From contig NZ_JAHBGE010000008.1 of NCBI RefSeq assembly GCF_018390635.1, positions 110,602-174,601 on the forward strand: a stretch of 64,000 nt of DNA, read 5' to 3'. This stretch comes from Ancylobacter lacus (lineage in GTDB: Bacteria; Pseudomonadota; Alphaproteobacteria; Rhizobiales; Xanthobacteraceae). Positions within the stretch are counted from its first letter, which is position 1. Each line of letters starts with the position of its first letter. The position numbers and the translations under genes are program-made. Shown one piece after another: positions 53,242 through 60,710 of the stretch. The notes under the pieces were generated by a model. The model had not been told where the DNA came from, ran no database searches, and saw only the letters and a list, made by a program, of their open reading frames with translations.

Positions 53242-54915
53242 ATGGGCCGGCCGGTCAGCCCCTGGAGCGCGGCGCTGTCGGCCGCGCTGCTCTTCCTGAT
53301 CTGGCGTTTCCTCGTCTCGATCGACGCCAGCCCGGTCCTGATATGGCTCTATGCGGCACTGGTCGGGCTGTTCGCCCTCGTGACGCTCCGCGGGCTCATT
53401 GCCGCGTTCCGCTGGAGCCGCCTGCTCAAGGCGATGCGCGAGCCGACCGGGCTGTTCGGCCGGACCTCGTTCCCGACGGCGGAGGATGCGGAAGACCTCG
53501 GTCTGTCCTTCTCCAATGAGGACGGCAATGGCATCCCGCTCGGCGGCGTCGGCGACAGGATCATCTACTATAAGGGGCCGGCACCGATCAGCATCCGCGC
53601 CGCCACCAATGCCGGCAAGACGGAATCGAGCTCGGCCCTGATCTGCTTCGCGCTCGGCGCTCACCGCAACGTCATCGCCACCGCAAAGGGCGCCGAGCTT
53701 GCGTGGTTATGTGGACGGTACCGGAGTAAGATACTCCGGCAACTGGTCGTCTATATCGACCCGTGGCGGCTGATGAGGAAGCTCGGCCTGCCCTCGCACG
53801 ACTTCAACCCGATCGGCCATCTCGTCGACTACGCCGCCGGCGGCTCGTCCGAGCTCATCGACAAGGCCCGCGCCGCCGCGCTGATCCTGCTTCCCGAGCC
53901 GGACAGCGGCGGCGGAGGTGAAAACAAGATCTTCCGCGTGCTTGCCCGGGATCTGATCACCTGGTGCATCGTCTATCTCGCCCTCTGGCAGGCCGAGACC
54001 GGCGAGCTCTCGTCGAACCTCCCGTACCTGTTCCGCAAGCTCAGCGGGTCGACCTCCGACGTCGAGGCCTTCTTCCGTGAGATGCTGCTGTGCGACGCCT
54101 ATGAGGGCAGCGTGCGCCGCGGCGCCGAGCGCTTCCTCAGCCGGATGATGAAGGCGGAGAAGTTCGCCGAATCCATCCTGAGCGAAGCCATCGCGGCCCT
54201 CGACCTCTACGATCCGGCCGGGCCGCTCGGTCACACCACCGACTACAGCGATTTCGATCCGAAGGACTTGAAGAACCCCGATCGACCTACCACTGTCTTT
54301 CTTATCATACCCCCTGAGAAGACCACGCTCTACGGCCCGCATATCGGGCTGTGCATGAACACGCTGATCGACCTGTGCATCGAGGCGGACCGCTTTCTCC
54401 CCCAAGTCACTGTCGTCGCTGACGAATTCGCCTCTTTGGGCGTGATGCCTTCAGCGGTGCCCGCCCTCATGATGGGCAGGTCGCGAGGGGTGCAGCTCAT
54501 TACCTATGTGCAGGATACCCAGAGCTACGCCCGCTACGCGAAGGAAGCCAGTGCCTTCACCACGCAAAGCGAGGTCCTGATAGCTTTCTCCATCCGCAGC
54601 ACCAAGGACGGCGAGGAATATTCCAAGCGGTCCGGCCAGCGCAGCGTGGTCGTGGAGAGCAACAGCGTGCCGCTGCAGGCGGGAAGCCCGGCCGGCAACC
54701 ACTCGCTGAGCCTCTCCGAGAAGAACATCCCCAATCTGCGTCCCGACGAGTTCCTGCAGCTGCCAGACTTCACTGCGGCGGTGTTCTTCAAACAGCACCC
54801 TCCGCTTATCGTAGATCTGGTTTCCTTTCGCGCTGTCGCAGAGTGGCGCCAGCATGCCGAGCCGATGCCCGGTGCGCCGCCGCTCAAGGACCTGCCGGTC
54901 AAATACCGCGCCTGA
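53242..54915 (+). CDS. Type IV coupling protein (TraG/VirD4 family)
   Basis: A 557-residue membrane ATPase that would link the relaxosome to a type IV secretion channel. Two N-terminal membrane segments (about 8-27 and 31-50) precede the cytoplasmic motor. The nucleotide loop is RAATNAGKTESS (Lys126), with Arg where the first Gly of the consensus GxxxxGKT would be. Walker B is VTVVADEFASLG near residue 395, and the TraG-type segment ITYVQDTQSYARYAKEA follows. Overall length is somewhat short for the family. It lies two bases after the coiled-coil gene and heads a run of small membrane-protein genes. Confidence 0.85.
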   Translation: MGRPVSPWSAALSAALLFLIWRFLVSIDASPVLIWLYAALVGLFALVTLRGLIAAFRWSRLLKAMREPTGLFGRTSFPTAEDAEDLGLSFSNEDGNGIPLGGVGDRIIYYKGPAPISIRAATNAGKTESSSALICFALGAHRNVIATAKGAELAWLCGRYRSKILRQLVVYIDPWRLMRKLGLPSHDFNPIGHLVDYAAGGSSELIDKARAAALILLPEPDSGGGGENKIFRVLARDLITWCIVYLALWQAETGELSSNLPYLFRKLSGSTSDVEAFFREMLLCDAYEGSVRRGAERFLSRMMKAEKFAESILSEAIAALDLYDPAGPLGHTTDYSDFDPKDLKNPDRPTTVFLIIPPEKTTLYGPHIGLCMNTLIDLCIEADRFLPQVTVVADEFASLGVMPSAVPALMMGRSRGVQLITYVQDTQSYARYAKEASAFTTQSEVLIAFSIRSTKDGEEYSKRSGQRSVVVESNSVPLQAGSPAGNHSLSLSEKNIPNLRPDEFLQLPDFTAAVFFKQHPPLIVDLVSFRAVAEWRQHAEPMPGAPPLKDLPVKYRA

Positions 54916-54949
54916 TCCCTTCCTGATCCCCACATCGATGGAGACTGCC

Positions 54950-55279
54950 ATGTCGCCGTTCCGGCGCGTGCCGCCGCGCGCCTCCACCACGCCCGTCTTC
55001 GATCGCACCGGCCGTGCGACCTTCTGGCCGGCGCTCGTCAAGGTCGCCGCCATGCCGGCGATCGCCATCGCGCTGCTGGCCTGGTTCGGCCAGCCCGCGC
55101 TGCGCATCCAGTACTGGTACCACGGCACGAGTTCGGCCCCGGTCTATGACCGCTGTCTCTACCTGTCGGCCTTCGCCGGCTGGCACGACCGCCGGGTGAC
55201 GCCGTTCGACGGCGACGATCCGTGCCCCGTCATCGACTTCCTCCCCATCACCGACTGGACCTTCGGAGTGCTGCCATGA
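54950..55279 (+). CDS. Small single-pass membrane protein, transfer-block unknown
   Basis: A 109-residue protein with one hydrophobic segment (LVKVAAMPAIAIALLAWFGQPALRI) at about 30-50. A short extracytoplasmic part with two cysteines (DRCLYL and DDPCPVIDFL) follows. The ATG at 54950 has GGAGACTGCC upstream. The stop overlaps the next ATG (ATGA). No family is recognised; the Cys pair could form a disulphide outside the cytoplasm. Confidence 0.65.
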   Translation: MSPFRRVPPRASTTPVFDRTGRATFWPALVKVAAMPAIAIALLAWFGQPALRIQYWYHGTSSAPVYDRCLYLSAFAGWHDRRVTPFDGDDPCPVIDFLPITDWTFGVLP

Positions 55280-56439
55280 ACGCACGCCTGATCAATGCCG
55301 GCCTGCTGGTCGTCGCCTTCCTGGCGGCGCTGGCGAACTATGAGGGCCTCGCCCTGACCATCGACGCCCAGACCTTTTGGGACCGAGCCTTCTGCGCGGC
55401 GATCGCGATCGGCGTGATGTCGTCGATCCTGGTCTTCTGGCACCTGGCCTTCCATGTGGTGCCGCACATGCTCGATCCCGATCATCGTCTTATCGCCTGG
55501 CTGACGACACTGTTCGGCACGCTGTGCATCGTCGGGCTCAGCGCCGCGCTGAACGTCGCCGCGCTCGGCGGTCACGAAGCCCGTCAGGTCGGGCTGCAGG
55601 AGGTGGTCGCCTCGGCGGAGCGCAGCTTCGCCGCCGGCGGCCAGGGTGGTGGGCGCTCGATCCAGCCGTTGCTGCCCGACCTCGACGCCTTCCGCACCTA
55701 CCTCGCGGGTCTCGCCGAATGCGAGGCCGAAGCGGGTTGTGTGACGTCGACCAAGGGCCGCAAAGGCGTTGCCGCAACCCTGGAGCAGCTCGCCGGCACG
55801 GCCGGAACGATCGTCGAGGCGGTGAGCCGGTCGCAGGCCGATCTCGGCGCCAAGGGCGATGCCGCCCGGGCCTGTCTCACCGCGATGCGGGCGGCGCTGA
55901 CCAAGCCGGTGGCGATCGAGAAGCGCAGCGAGGAGATCGCCCGGCAGGTCGACTGCTTCAACGCCGCCATGACGGAGGCGCGCGGCATCGACGGAGCCGC
56001 CCAGGTCAGCCAGGCGCTCGGCTCCTTCACCAGCGGCATCGTCATCCCGGTGACGGTGAAGACGGCGCAGCAGAAGGAGGCGGTCGCCCGCATCCTCACC
56101 ACCATCAAGCAGAAGGCCGACGAGCTGGCCCGCCGTGCCGCGGCGCTGCCCATGAGCGAAGCGGCCGAGCCGGTGACGATGACCCGGCAGAATGCGCTGC
56201 AGGCCGTGGTCACCCACGCCTCGGCGATCGTGCCGATCTGGATCGTCGGCATCGCCCTCGACGTGCTGCCGCTGGTACTCTTGGTGTTCGTCACCATCCA
56301 TGCCGCGGCGGGCCGCAAGGACCCCGACGAGCGGATGCTCGACCGTCCGGTGCGTGACGTCATCGAGGCCCGCCGCGCCCTGCCGGAGATCGAGGCGCCG
56401 CGCCGCCGCCTGCCGGCGCCCAAGGAGGCGCGCCGGTGA
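55276..56439 (+). CDS. Polytopic membrane protein, transfer-block unknown
   Basis: A 387-residue protein with three membrane segments in the first 100 residues (ARLINAGLLVVAFLAALA, AAIAIGVMSSILVFWHLAF, LTTLFGTLCIVGLSAALNVAAL). A hydrophilic, Ala/Glu-rich domain of about 210 residues follows, then one more segment (IVPIWIVGIALDVLPLVLLVFVTI) and a short basic tail. The large domain holds paired cysteines (AECEAEAGCV, RACLTA, VDCFNAA), so it is probably extracytoplasmic and disulphide-bonded. It overlaps genes on both sides by ATGA or GTGA. It is not a recognisable VirB protein. Confidence 0.65.
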   Translation: MNARLINAGLLVVAFLAALANYEGLALTIDAQTFWDRAFCAAIAIGVMSSILVFWHLAFHVVPHMLDPDHRLIAWLTTLFGTLCIVGLSAALNVAALGGHEARQVGLQEVVASAERSFAAGGQGGGRSIQPLLPDLDAFRTYLAGLAECEAEAGCVTSTKGRKGVAATLEQLAGTAGTIVEAVSRSQADLGAKGDAARACLTAMRAALTKPVAIEKRSEEIARQVDCFNAAMTEARGIDGAAQVSQALGSFTSGIVIPVTVKTAQQKEAVARILTTIKQKADELARRAAALPMSEAAEPVTMTRQNALQAVVTHASAIVPIWIVGIALDVLPLVLLVFVTIHAAAGRKDPDERMLDRPVRDVIEARRALPEIEAPRRRLPAPKEARR

Positions 56440-56876
56440 AGCGGCTGGTCACCCATCTGCGGGACTACGGCCTGGCTTGGCTGACGGGATCGATCGTCGT
56501 CAGCGTGGTCGTCGCTCATGTACTCGCCGGAGCGGATACCTCGGGCGGCGCGGCGTCCTCGGCGGGCGCCCCCGTCGCGGGTGAGGTGAAGAACTTCGTG
56601 CTCTTCACCACGGTGCCGTATCGCGACCTCTCGGTCACCACGGGCACCACCTTTGCCTCAACCGTCGACCGGTCGGTCACCTCGCAATGGTGCTACCTCA
56701 GCCGCAAGACGACGCAGGGCGAGCCGATCGCCTGGGTTGAACTGGCCAGTGCCAAGGGCACCGCCGACCCCAAGCCGCTCCCGCTGTTTCCCAATGCCTT
56801 GACCGCCCTCGGCCTGACCTCGTCGGAGGCCGCCAGGCTCGTCACCACCCATTGCCGTTTTCAGAGGGAAAGCTGA
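56436..56876 (+). CDS. Membrane-anchored small protein, transfer-block unknown
   Basis: A 146-residue protein with one N-terminal hydrophobic segment (AWLTGSIVVSVVVAHVLAG) and an extracytoplasmic domain. That domain has beta-like strands (EVKNFVLFTTVPY, SQWCYLSRKT, IAWVELAS) and two cysteines. The GTG at 56436 follows CAAGGAGG and overlaps the upstream stop. It ends three bases before the next gene. No family is recognised. Confidence 0.65.
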   Translation: MKRLVTHLRDYGLAWLTGSIVVSVVVAHVLAGADTSGGAASSAGAPVAGEVKNFVLFTTVPYRDLSVTTGTTFASTVDRSVTSQWCYLSRKTTQGEPIAWVELASAKGTADPKPLPLFPNALTALGLTSSEAARLVTTHCRFQRES

Positions 56877-56879
56877 TCC

Positions 56880-57365
56880 ATGCTGGACATTCCGTTCAAG
56901 ATCTTTCCGCCGGCTCTGCTCGCCGGGCTTCTTCTCTATGCCGGCATCACCGCGCTGTGGCTGCAGCCGCTGGTCGAGCGTCGTCTCGCCGACCGCGTCT
57001 ATATCCCTCAGTGCGAGGCCGGGCTCATCAAGGCCCAGTCGAGGGCGCGTGCCGAGCAGGACGGCAAGCGCAACGCCGCCCGGCAGATGATGGACATGTT
57101 CCGCAGCTCGCCGCTCGGCCAGTTCCCCGGCTTCAACGAGATGATGGAACAGGGCCGGGTTCTGGCCGAGGCCGGCGTGCCGGAGCTTCCGAGCGCCGGG
57201 ATCGACCATTCCTCGCGCTGCGCCTGCGCGGTGTCCTCGGCCTTCGACGCCGCCCGCCTGCCGATGCTGCTGCATGTGATGAGCCTGCGCACCTACCAGC
57301 CCGCCGCGCTGACGGCGCTGCCCTTCACCGCCGGCACCTTCCTCGACAGCTCCTGCATCTCCTGA
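56880..57365 (+). CDS. Membrane-anchored protein with a Cys-rich motif, transfer-block unknown
   Basis: A 161-residue protein with one N-terminal hydrophobic segment (FPPALLAGLLLYAGITALWL) and an extracytoplasmic part with the motif SRCACAVSS near residue 112, plus cysteines at PQCEAG and SSCIS at the very end. The even distribution suggests disulphides. It belongs to the run of overlapping small membrane genes after the coupling protein; the function is unknown. Confidence 0.65.
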   Translation: MLDIPFKIFPPALLAGLLLYAGITALWLQPLVERRLADRVYIPQCEAGLIKAQSRARAEQDGKRNAARQMMDMFRSSPLGQFPGFNEMMEQGRVLAEAGVPELPSAGIDHSSRCACAVSSAFDAARLPMLLHVMSLRTYQPAALTALPFTAGTFLDSSCIS

Positions 57366-57373
57366 GGTCCGCC

Positions 57374-57817
57374 ATGGCCAAGCAACCGGACACGAAGCAT
57401 CGTCTCTATTATTCCGATCGTCATGGCGTTCGGGTGAGCGGCACCTATCTGCGCACCCGCCACAAGGACCAGGCGCTGGCGCCGGTGACCTCGCTCCATG
57501 TCGGGCGCGATCCGCTGCATGTCGCGCTCGCCTGCGGGCTCGGCCTGGCGCTGTTCGCCCTGCAGTTCGGCGACCTGCTCTATATGCCGGAACAGCTCGG
57601 TCTGGTCGGCCTCGGCATGGCGATCCTGGTCGGAGGATATTCCATCGCCACGCTGGAGATGGGCAGCTACCGCCATGAGAGCCGGGTGCTGTGGGGCAGC
57701 TATTGGCGCATGCTACGTATCCGCGATGCCATCATCGAGGCCCGGCAGGACCGGCTCGACGTCGAAGGCATGGTACTCGCCCATACGGGCGAGGACGACA
57801 ATGAGGACAACGGCTGA
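57374..57817 (+). CDS. Small membrane protein with two segments, transfer-block unknown
   Basis: A 147-residue protein. A basic soluble start (RLYYSDRHGVRVSGTYLRTRHKDQAL) is followed by two hydrophobic segments (HVALACGLGLALFALQFGDLL and LGLVGLGMAILVGGYSIATL) and a charged C-terminus ending EDDNEDNG. The N-terminal strand pattern resembles small membrane proteins with a PH-like start (DUF6232-like), an assignment I hold loosely. It is the last gene of the plus-strand block and converges on a toxin gene seven bases away. Confidence 0.6.
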   Translation: MAKQPDTKHRLYYSDRHGVRVSGTYLRTRHKDQALAPVTSLHVGRDPLHVALACGLGLALFALQFGDLLYMPEQLGLVGLGMAILVGGYSIATLEMGSYRHESRVLWGSYWRMLRIRDAIIEARQDRLDVEGMVLAHTGEDDNEDNG

Positions 57818-57823
57818 AGCCCT

Positions 57824-58138
57824 TTACGCCTCATCCGGCCATTGCCGCGCGCCGTGCTGGACGAACAGCACCTCGATCGCGGTGTCGGTGACGCGATAGG
57901 CGACGATGTAGGGCGTGCCGGGAATGACGAGCTCGCGGGTGCCGACGATCTCGCCGGCGCGGCCGATGAAAGGATTGGCTTCGAGGAGCCTGCCGGTCTT
58001 GGAATGGATGTCGTTGACCAGCTTCGCCGCTGCCCGCGGGCTATGCTCGGCGACGTAATCGCCGATGGCGGCAAGCTCATTGAGATAGCGGCGGGTCCAG
58101 ACGATGTGCACGCAGGCCCGGCTTTCAGGCGGGGCCAT
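57824..58138 (-). CDS. RelE/ParE family toxin
   Basis: A 104-residue protein of the RelE/ParE fold. Markers are HIVWTRRYLNELAAIGDYVAEHSP at the start and the C-terminal FVGRAGEIVGTRELVIPG-type region (GREL-like TRELVIPGTPYIVAYRV). ParE-type toxins poison gyrase and RelE-type ones cut mRNA; which applies is not decidable here. The start overlaps the antitoxin stop by fourteen bases. It is the third gene of a minus-strand unit. Confidence 0.85.
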   Translation of the reverse strand: MAPPESRACVHIVWTRRYLNELAAIGDYVAEHSPRAAAKLVNDIHSKTGRLLEANPFIGRAGEIVGTRELVIPGTPYIVAYRVTDTAIEVLFVQHGARQWPDEA

Positions 58139-58361
58139 ATTTGCTCAGCACCGCGGCGATCTCCTGCTCGGTGGCGAAGTCGCCGCGATCGGCGTCGGCG
58201 ATGCCGGCCTCTACCCCGGCGATCCATTTCTCCTGCCAGGCGAGTGAGCGCCCATGCGCCAGCGCATCCTCGATGATCTGCTCGCGGGTCAGCGAGGACC
58301 GTGCAGCCAGCGCATCGAGGCGCCGGCTGAGATCATCGGAGATATCGGTCTTGTGCTTCAT
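58125..58361 (-). CDS. ParD/CopG-type antitoxin
   Basis: A 78-residue ribbon-helix-helix antitoxin (KTDISDDLSRRLDALAARSSLTREQIIEDAL) with a C-terminal toxin-binding tail (GIADADRGDFATEQEIAAVLSKYG). The start at 58361 fits the family; a longer frame to 58472 would run through unrelated sequence. It overlaps the toxin gene downstream and starts four bases after the stop of a 66-residue gene upstream. Confidence 0.85.
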   Translation of the reverse strand: MKHKTDISDDLSRRLDALAARSSLTREQIIEDALAHGRSLAWQEKWIAGVEAGIADADRGDFATEQEIAAVLSKYGPA

Positions 58362-58365
58362 AGGT

Positions 58366-58566
58366 TCAGTCTGACACAGGCGGGGGTAATTTACCAGAAA
58401 TTTCCGTAGGATGAGGCATTGCCGCAGGATGGCGCTCCCGGAAGATCGCCTCCGCTTCGGCGAAGATGTCATCGACCGTGAGTGGACTAATGCCGCTGGC
58501 CATCGAGCGAGCCAGCCGCTGCCGCAGTTCGTCGAGGGTCAGGATCTGATGGGTGGGTTCGGTCAT
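58366..58566 (-). CDS. Small protein preceding the ParDE-like pair
   Basis: A 66-residue hydrophilic protein (QILTLDELRQRLARSMASG, DDIFAEAEAIF). The ATG at 58566 has GGGGACCC upstream. It ends four bases before the antitoxin ATG, so the three genes form an operon. Helical content and the Pro-rich end are compatible with a small regulator or a second antitoxin-like peptide; no family is recognised. Confidence 0.55.
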   Translation of the reverse strand: MTEPTHQILTLDELRQRLARSMASGISPLTVDDIFAEAEAIFRERHPAAMPHPTEISGKLPPPVSD

Positions 58567-58614
58567 GAGGGTCCCCTGAAGCGATGATGATCCGGTCCCG
58601 CGCCGCTGTCGAGC

Positions 58615-59379
58615 TCACGGCGCAGCAGGACCGGCCAAGGCCGGCGTCTGCGACCGAAGATCCACACCGGCCTCACGCTGCCGGGCGGGGCCATCCCGAT
58701 CCTGAGCCGGATCGTCGCCCATCAGCTTGCGGACCCGGTCCGGGGTCGACGCGTCGATATCGCGTTCCATGTCGTCGAGCGCGTCGGCGGTCAGGTCCTT
58801 GTCGTCAAGCCTGTCGCGGGCCGCATCGAGCTTCTGCTGGAATGCGTGAAGCTGTTCGCGCTCCTCCATCAGGGCGCGCTGCTGCTCGCGGTCGCGCATG
58901 AAGGGCTCGAAGCGCTTCCGGGCATTCGGAATCTGGTCGGCGCCGATCTCCTCCGGCGAGACCTCGGTGCCGAACTCGTCGAAGACGCGCTTGCCGTCCT
59001 CCGTCTTGAACACCCGGCGCCCGTCGGAAAGCTGCACCGCCTCATCGAGCGCCTTGTCGATCCGCTCGGTGACGATCTTCAGTTCCTGCTCGTTCGCGAG
59101 CAAGGCTTCGACCGCCGCGGTGTCGTACCGGTCGAGCTTCACCGTGAAGGCCTCGATCTGCGGCCGGGTCGCCAAGGCCGTCTGGATCGCGGCGACGAAC
59201 TCGGCCTCCCGGCGCAGCTCTTCGTCATGCTCCTTCTTGAGGCGCTTCAGGCGTTCCTGCTGCAGGGCGTCGGCCTGCCATTGCCGCATTTCCTCGCGCA
59301 GGCGGCGCTCTTCTTCCGGGCTGAGCCGGGCATGTCGCTCGAAGGCGCTGCGCGGGGATATGAGGGTCATCGGCTCCAT
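58615..59379 (-). CDS. Coiled-coil hypothetical protein
   Basis: A 254-residue strongly charged protein, mostly alpha-helical (EERRLREEMRQWQADALQQERLKRLKKE and later RDREQQRALMEEREQLHAFQQKLD), with no signal or membrane segment. The ATG at 59379 touches the stop of the upstream exported-protein gene, so they are coupled; an ATG at 59370 is an alternative. Similar long coiled-coil proteins accompany transfer regions of rhizobial islands, but I cannot name the family. Confidence 0.65.
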   Translation of the reverse strand: MEPMTLISPRSAFERHARLSPEEERRLREEMRQWQADALQQERLKRLKKEHDEELRREAEFVAAIQTALATRPQIEAFTVKLDRYDTAAVEALLANEQELKIVTERIDKALDEAVQLSDGRRVFKTEDGKRVFDEFGTEVSPEEIGADQIPNARKRFEPFMRDREQQRALMEEREQLHAFQQKLDAARDRLDDKDLTADALDDMERDIDASTPDRVRKLMGDDPAQDRDGPARQREAGVDLRSQTPALAGPAAP

Positions 59380-59703
59380 CTATTTCCCGCACTCCTTCGC
59401 CGACAGGGCATAGAGGATGGCGGCGGGCGACTTGTCGCCGAAGCGGGCGAAGGCCTTGGCGATGGTCTCGCGGGTCCCGGCCGTGTCGTAGAACCATTTG
59501 TCGATGCAGGCGCTGCCGACATCATTGCCGTCCCTGACGAAGCGGGCGGTTCCCAGGCCGGCCACCACGCCGGCGATGTAGTGGTACTGGTCCTGCTCGT
59601 TCATCTGCTGAAGCATGTTGGCCGCGGTGAGCTCGGCCGCCGAGGCCGGAACCGCCAGTCCGAGCACCGGAAAGGCGATGATGTTCACCGCCATTGCTTT
59701 CAT
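59380..59703 (-). CDS. Small exported protein of unknown function
   Basis: A 107-residue protein with a signal peptide (AMAVNIIAFPVLGLAVPASAAE) and a mature part containing YHYIAGVVAGLG, CIDKWFYDTAG and the terminal KECGK. The two cysteines could pair in the periplasm. The pattern is reminiscent of small immunity or Rap1a/Tai-like periplasmic proteins, which I hold only as a possibility. The ATG at 59703 has CGGAAG four bases upstream; an ATG at 59724 lies inside the inverted repeat shared with the recombinase promoter region. Confidence 0.6.
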   Translation of the reverse strand: MKAMAVNIIAFPVLGLAVPASAAELTAANMLQQMNEQDQYHYIAGVVAGLGTARFVRDGNDVGSACIDKWFYDTAGTRETIAKAFARFGDKSPAAILYALSAKECGK

Positions 59704-59721
59704 GTACTTCCGAACATGCGT

Positions 59722-59857
59722 CATAAACGACCGAATTCGTTGATATTTTCATAAAAGCTTAAATTGTGTTATTGTATAGTACAGTTCAAAGCATCTCCGG
59801 TATTTGCTCAACTAAGTGATGGCGAGCCGGATGGGGACACGAAAAGGGTCGTTTATG
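59722..59857. repeat. 11-bp inverted repeat flanking the recombinase leader
   Basis: CATAAACGACC (59722-59732) and its exact complement GGTCGTTTATG (59847-59857) lie 114 bases apart in the AT-rich divergent region between the exported-protein gene and the serine recombinase. They could be recombination or binding sites for the recombinase, or paired operators. The 199-base space between the two genes holds nothing else recognisable. Confidence 0.5.
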
Positions 59858-59902
59858 TGACCGTGAAAGAGCAGGTGCATTGCAGGCAAGTCATTGAAAC
59901 GC

Positions 59903-60475
59903 ATGAAAAGAGTGGGCTATCTCCGGGTCTCGACCGCCGAGCAGCGGACCGATCGGCAGTTCGACGCCCTCAAGGATGTCTGCGACGAACTCCATATCGA
60001 AACGGTTTCCGCCGTTTGTGCCCGCCGACCGGTCTATGAGCGGGTCATCCGAAACCTGAGGGGCGGCGACGTGCTGGTGGTCTGGGATCTCGACCGGGCC
60101 TTCCGCTCGGTGGTCGACGCTCTCACCGAAGCCGAGAAGCTGCGCCGCCGCGGCATCGATTTCCACATCGCCAGCCTGCACGTCGACACACGCACCCCGG
60201 CGGGCATCTTCGTCTACACCATGCTGAGCGCGCTGGCCGAGTTCGAACGGCGCACGCTCTCCCAACGCACCCGCGAGGGCCTCGCCGCCGCCCGCCGTCG
60301 GGGCAAACGCCTCGGCCGGCCGCCCAAGCTTTCCGAGTGGCAGCTGCACGAAGCACGGCTGCGCATGAGTGCGGAGACGATCACTGCCATCGCGGCGGAC
60401 TATGACGTCGCTCCGTGGACGCTGAGCCGGTCGCTGAAGCGGGTAAGGTCCGGTAATCCTGGCATTCCACAGTAA
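59903..60475 (+). CDS. Serine recombinase/resolvase
   Basis: A 190-residue small serine recombinase. The nucleophile Ser10 is in GYLRVSTAEQRTDRQ. The core continues with VVWDLDRAFRSVVDA, the E-helix RRTLSQRTREGLAAARRRGKRLGRP, and a C-terminal helix-turn-helix (TITAIAADYDVAPWTLSRSL). It would resolve or invert DNA at short paired sites. The ATG at 59903 is chosen; an upstream TTG at 59894 is weaker. A large serine integrase domain is absent, so it is not the element's integrase. Confidence 0.9.
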   Translation: MKRVGYLRVSTAEQRTDRQFDALKDVCDELHIETVSAVCARRPVYERVIRNLRGGDVLVVWDLDRAFRSVVDALTEAEKLRRRGIDFHIASLHVDTRTPAGIFVYTMLSALAEFERRTLSQRTREGLAAARRRGKRLGRPPKLSEWQLHEARLRMSAETITAIAADYDVAPWTLSRSLKRVRSGNPGIPQ

Positions 60476-60491
60476 AATCAGGTATCATTCA

Positions 60492-60710
60492 ATGATGAGC
60501 CCGAAGGAAAAAGCCTTGTCTTCTCTGTCGCTTAGCGAGCGACGCGAGCGCCGGCTGGTCGCCATGCATCTGCAGGCGATGGAAGGCAATCCGCTCGACG
60601 CGGAAGATGTCGCCATGTTCGAGATGTTCGAGCGCGAGGGCTGGAGCGACGAGCGCTGCCGCGCCTACATCATCGAGAAAGCCAAGGCCGCGGCGCACAT
60701 GCCCGAATGA
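60492..60710 (+). CDS. VbhA-like antitoxin
   Basis: A 72-residue helical protein (SERRERRLVAMHLQAMEGNPLDAEDVAMFE, then EGWSDERCRAYI) upstream of and overlapping a Fic gene (ATGA). Size, the position and the MEGN segment match VbhA-type antitoxins that block Fic AMPylation. In the canonical inhibitory motif (S/T)xxxE(G/N) the first position here is Leu (LQAMEG), a departure from the consensus. Either ATG at 60492 or 60495 may be used. Confidence 0.7.
   Translation: MMSPKEKALSSLSLSERRERRLVAMHLQAMEGNPLDAEDVAMFEMFEREGWSDERCRAYIIEKAKAAAHMPE

Noticed and set aside
59903..60475. Serine recombinase as the element's integrase
   Set aside because: It is only 190 residues with a small helix-turn-helix and lacks the large DNA-binding region of serine integrases; it is better read as a resolvase.
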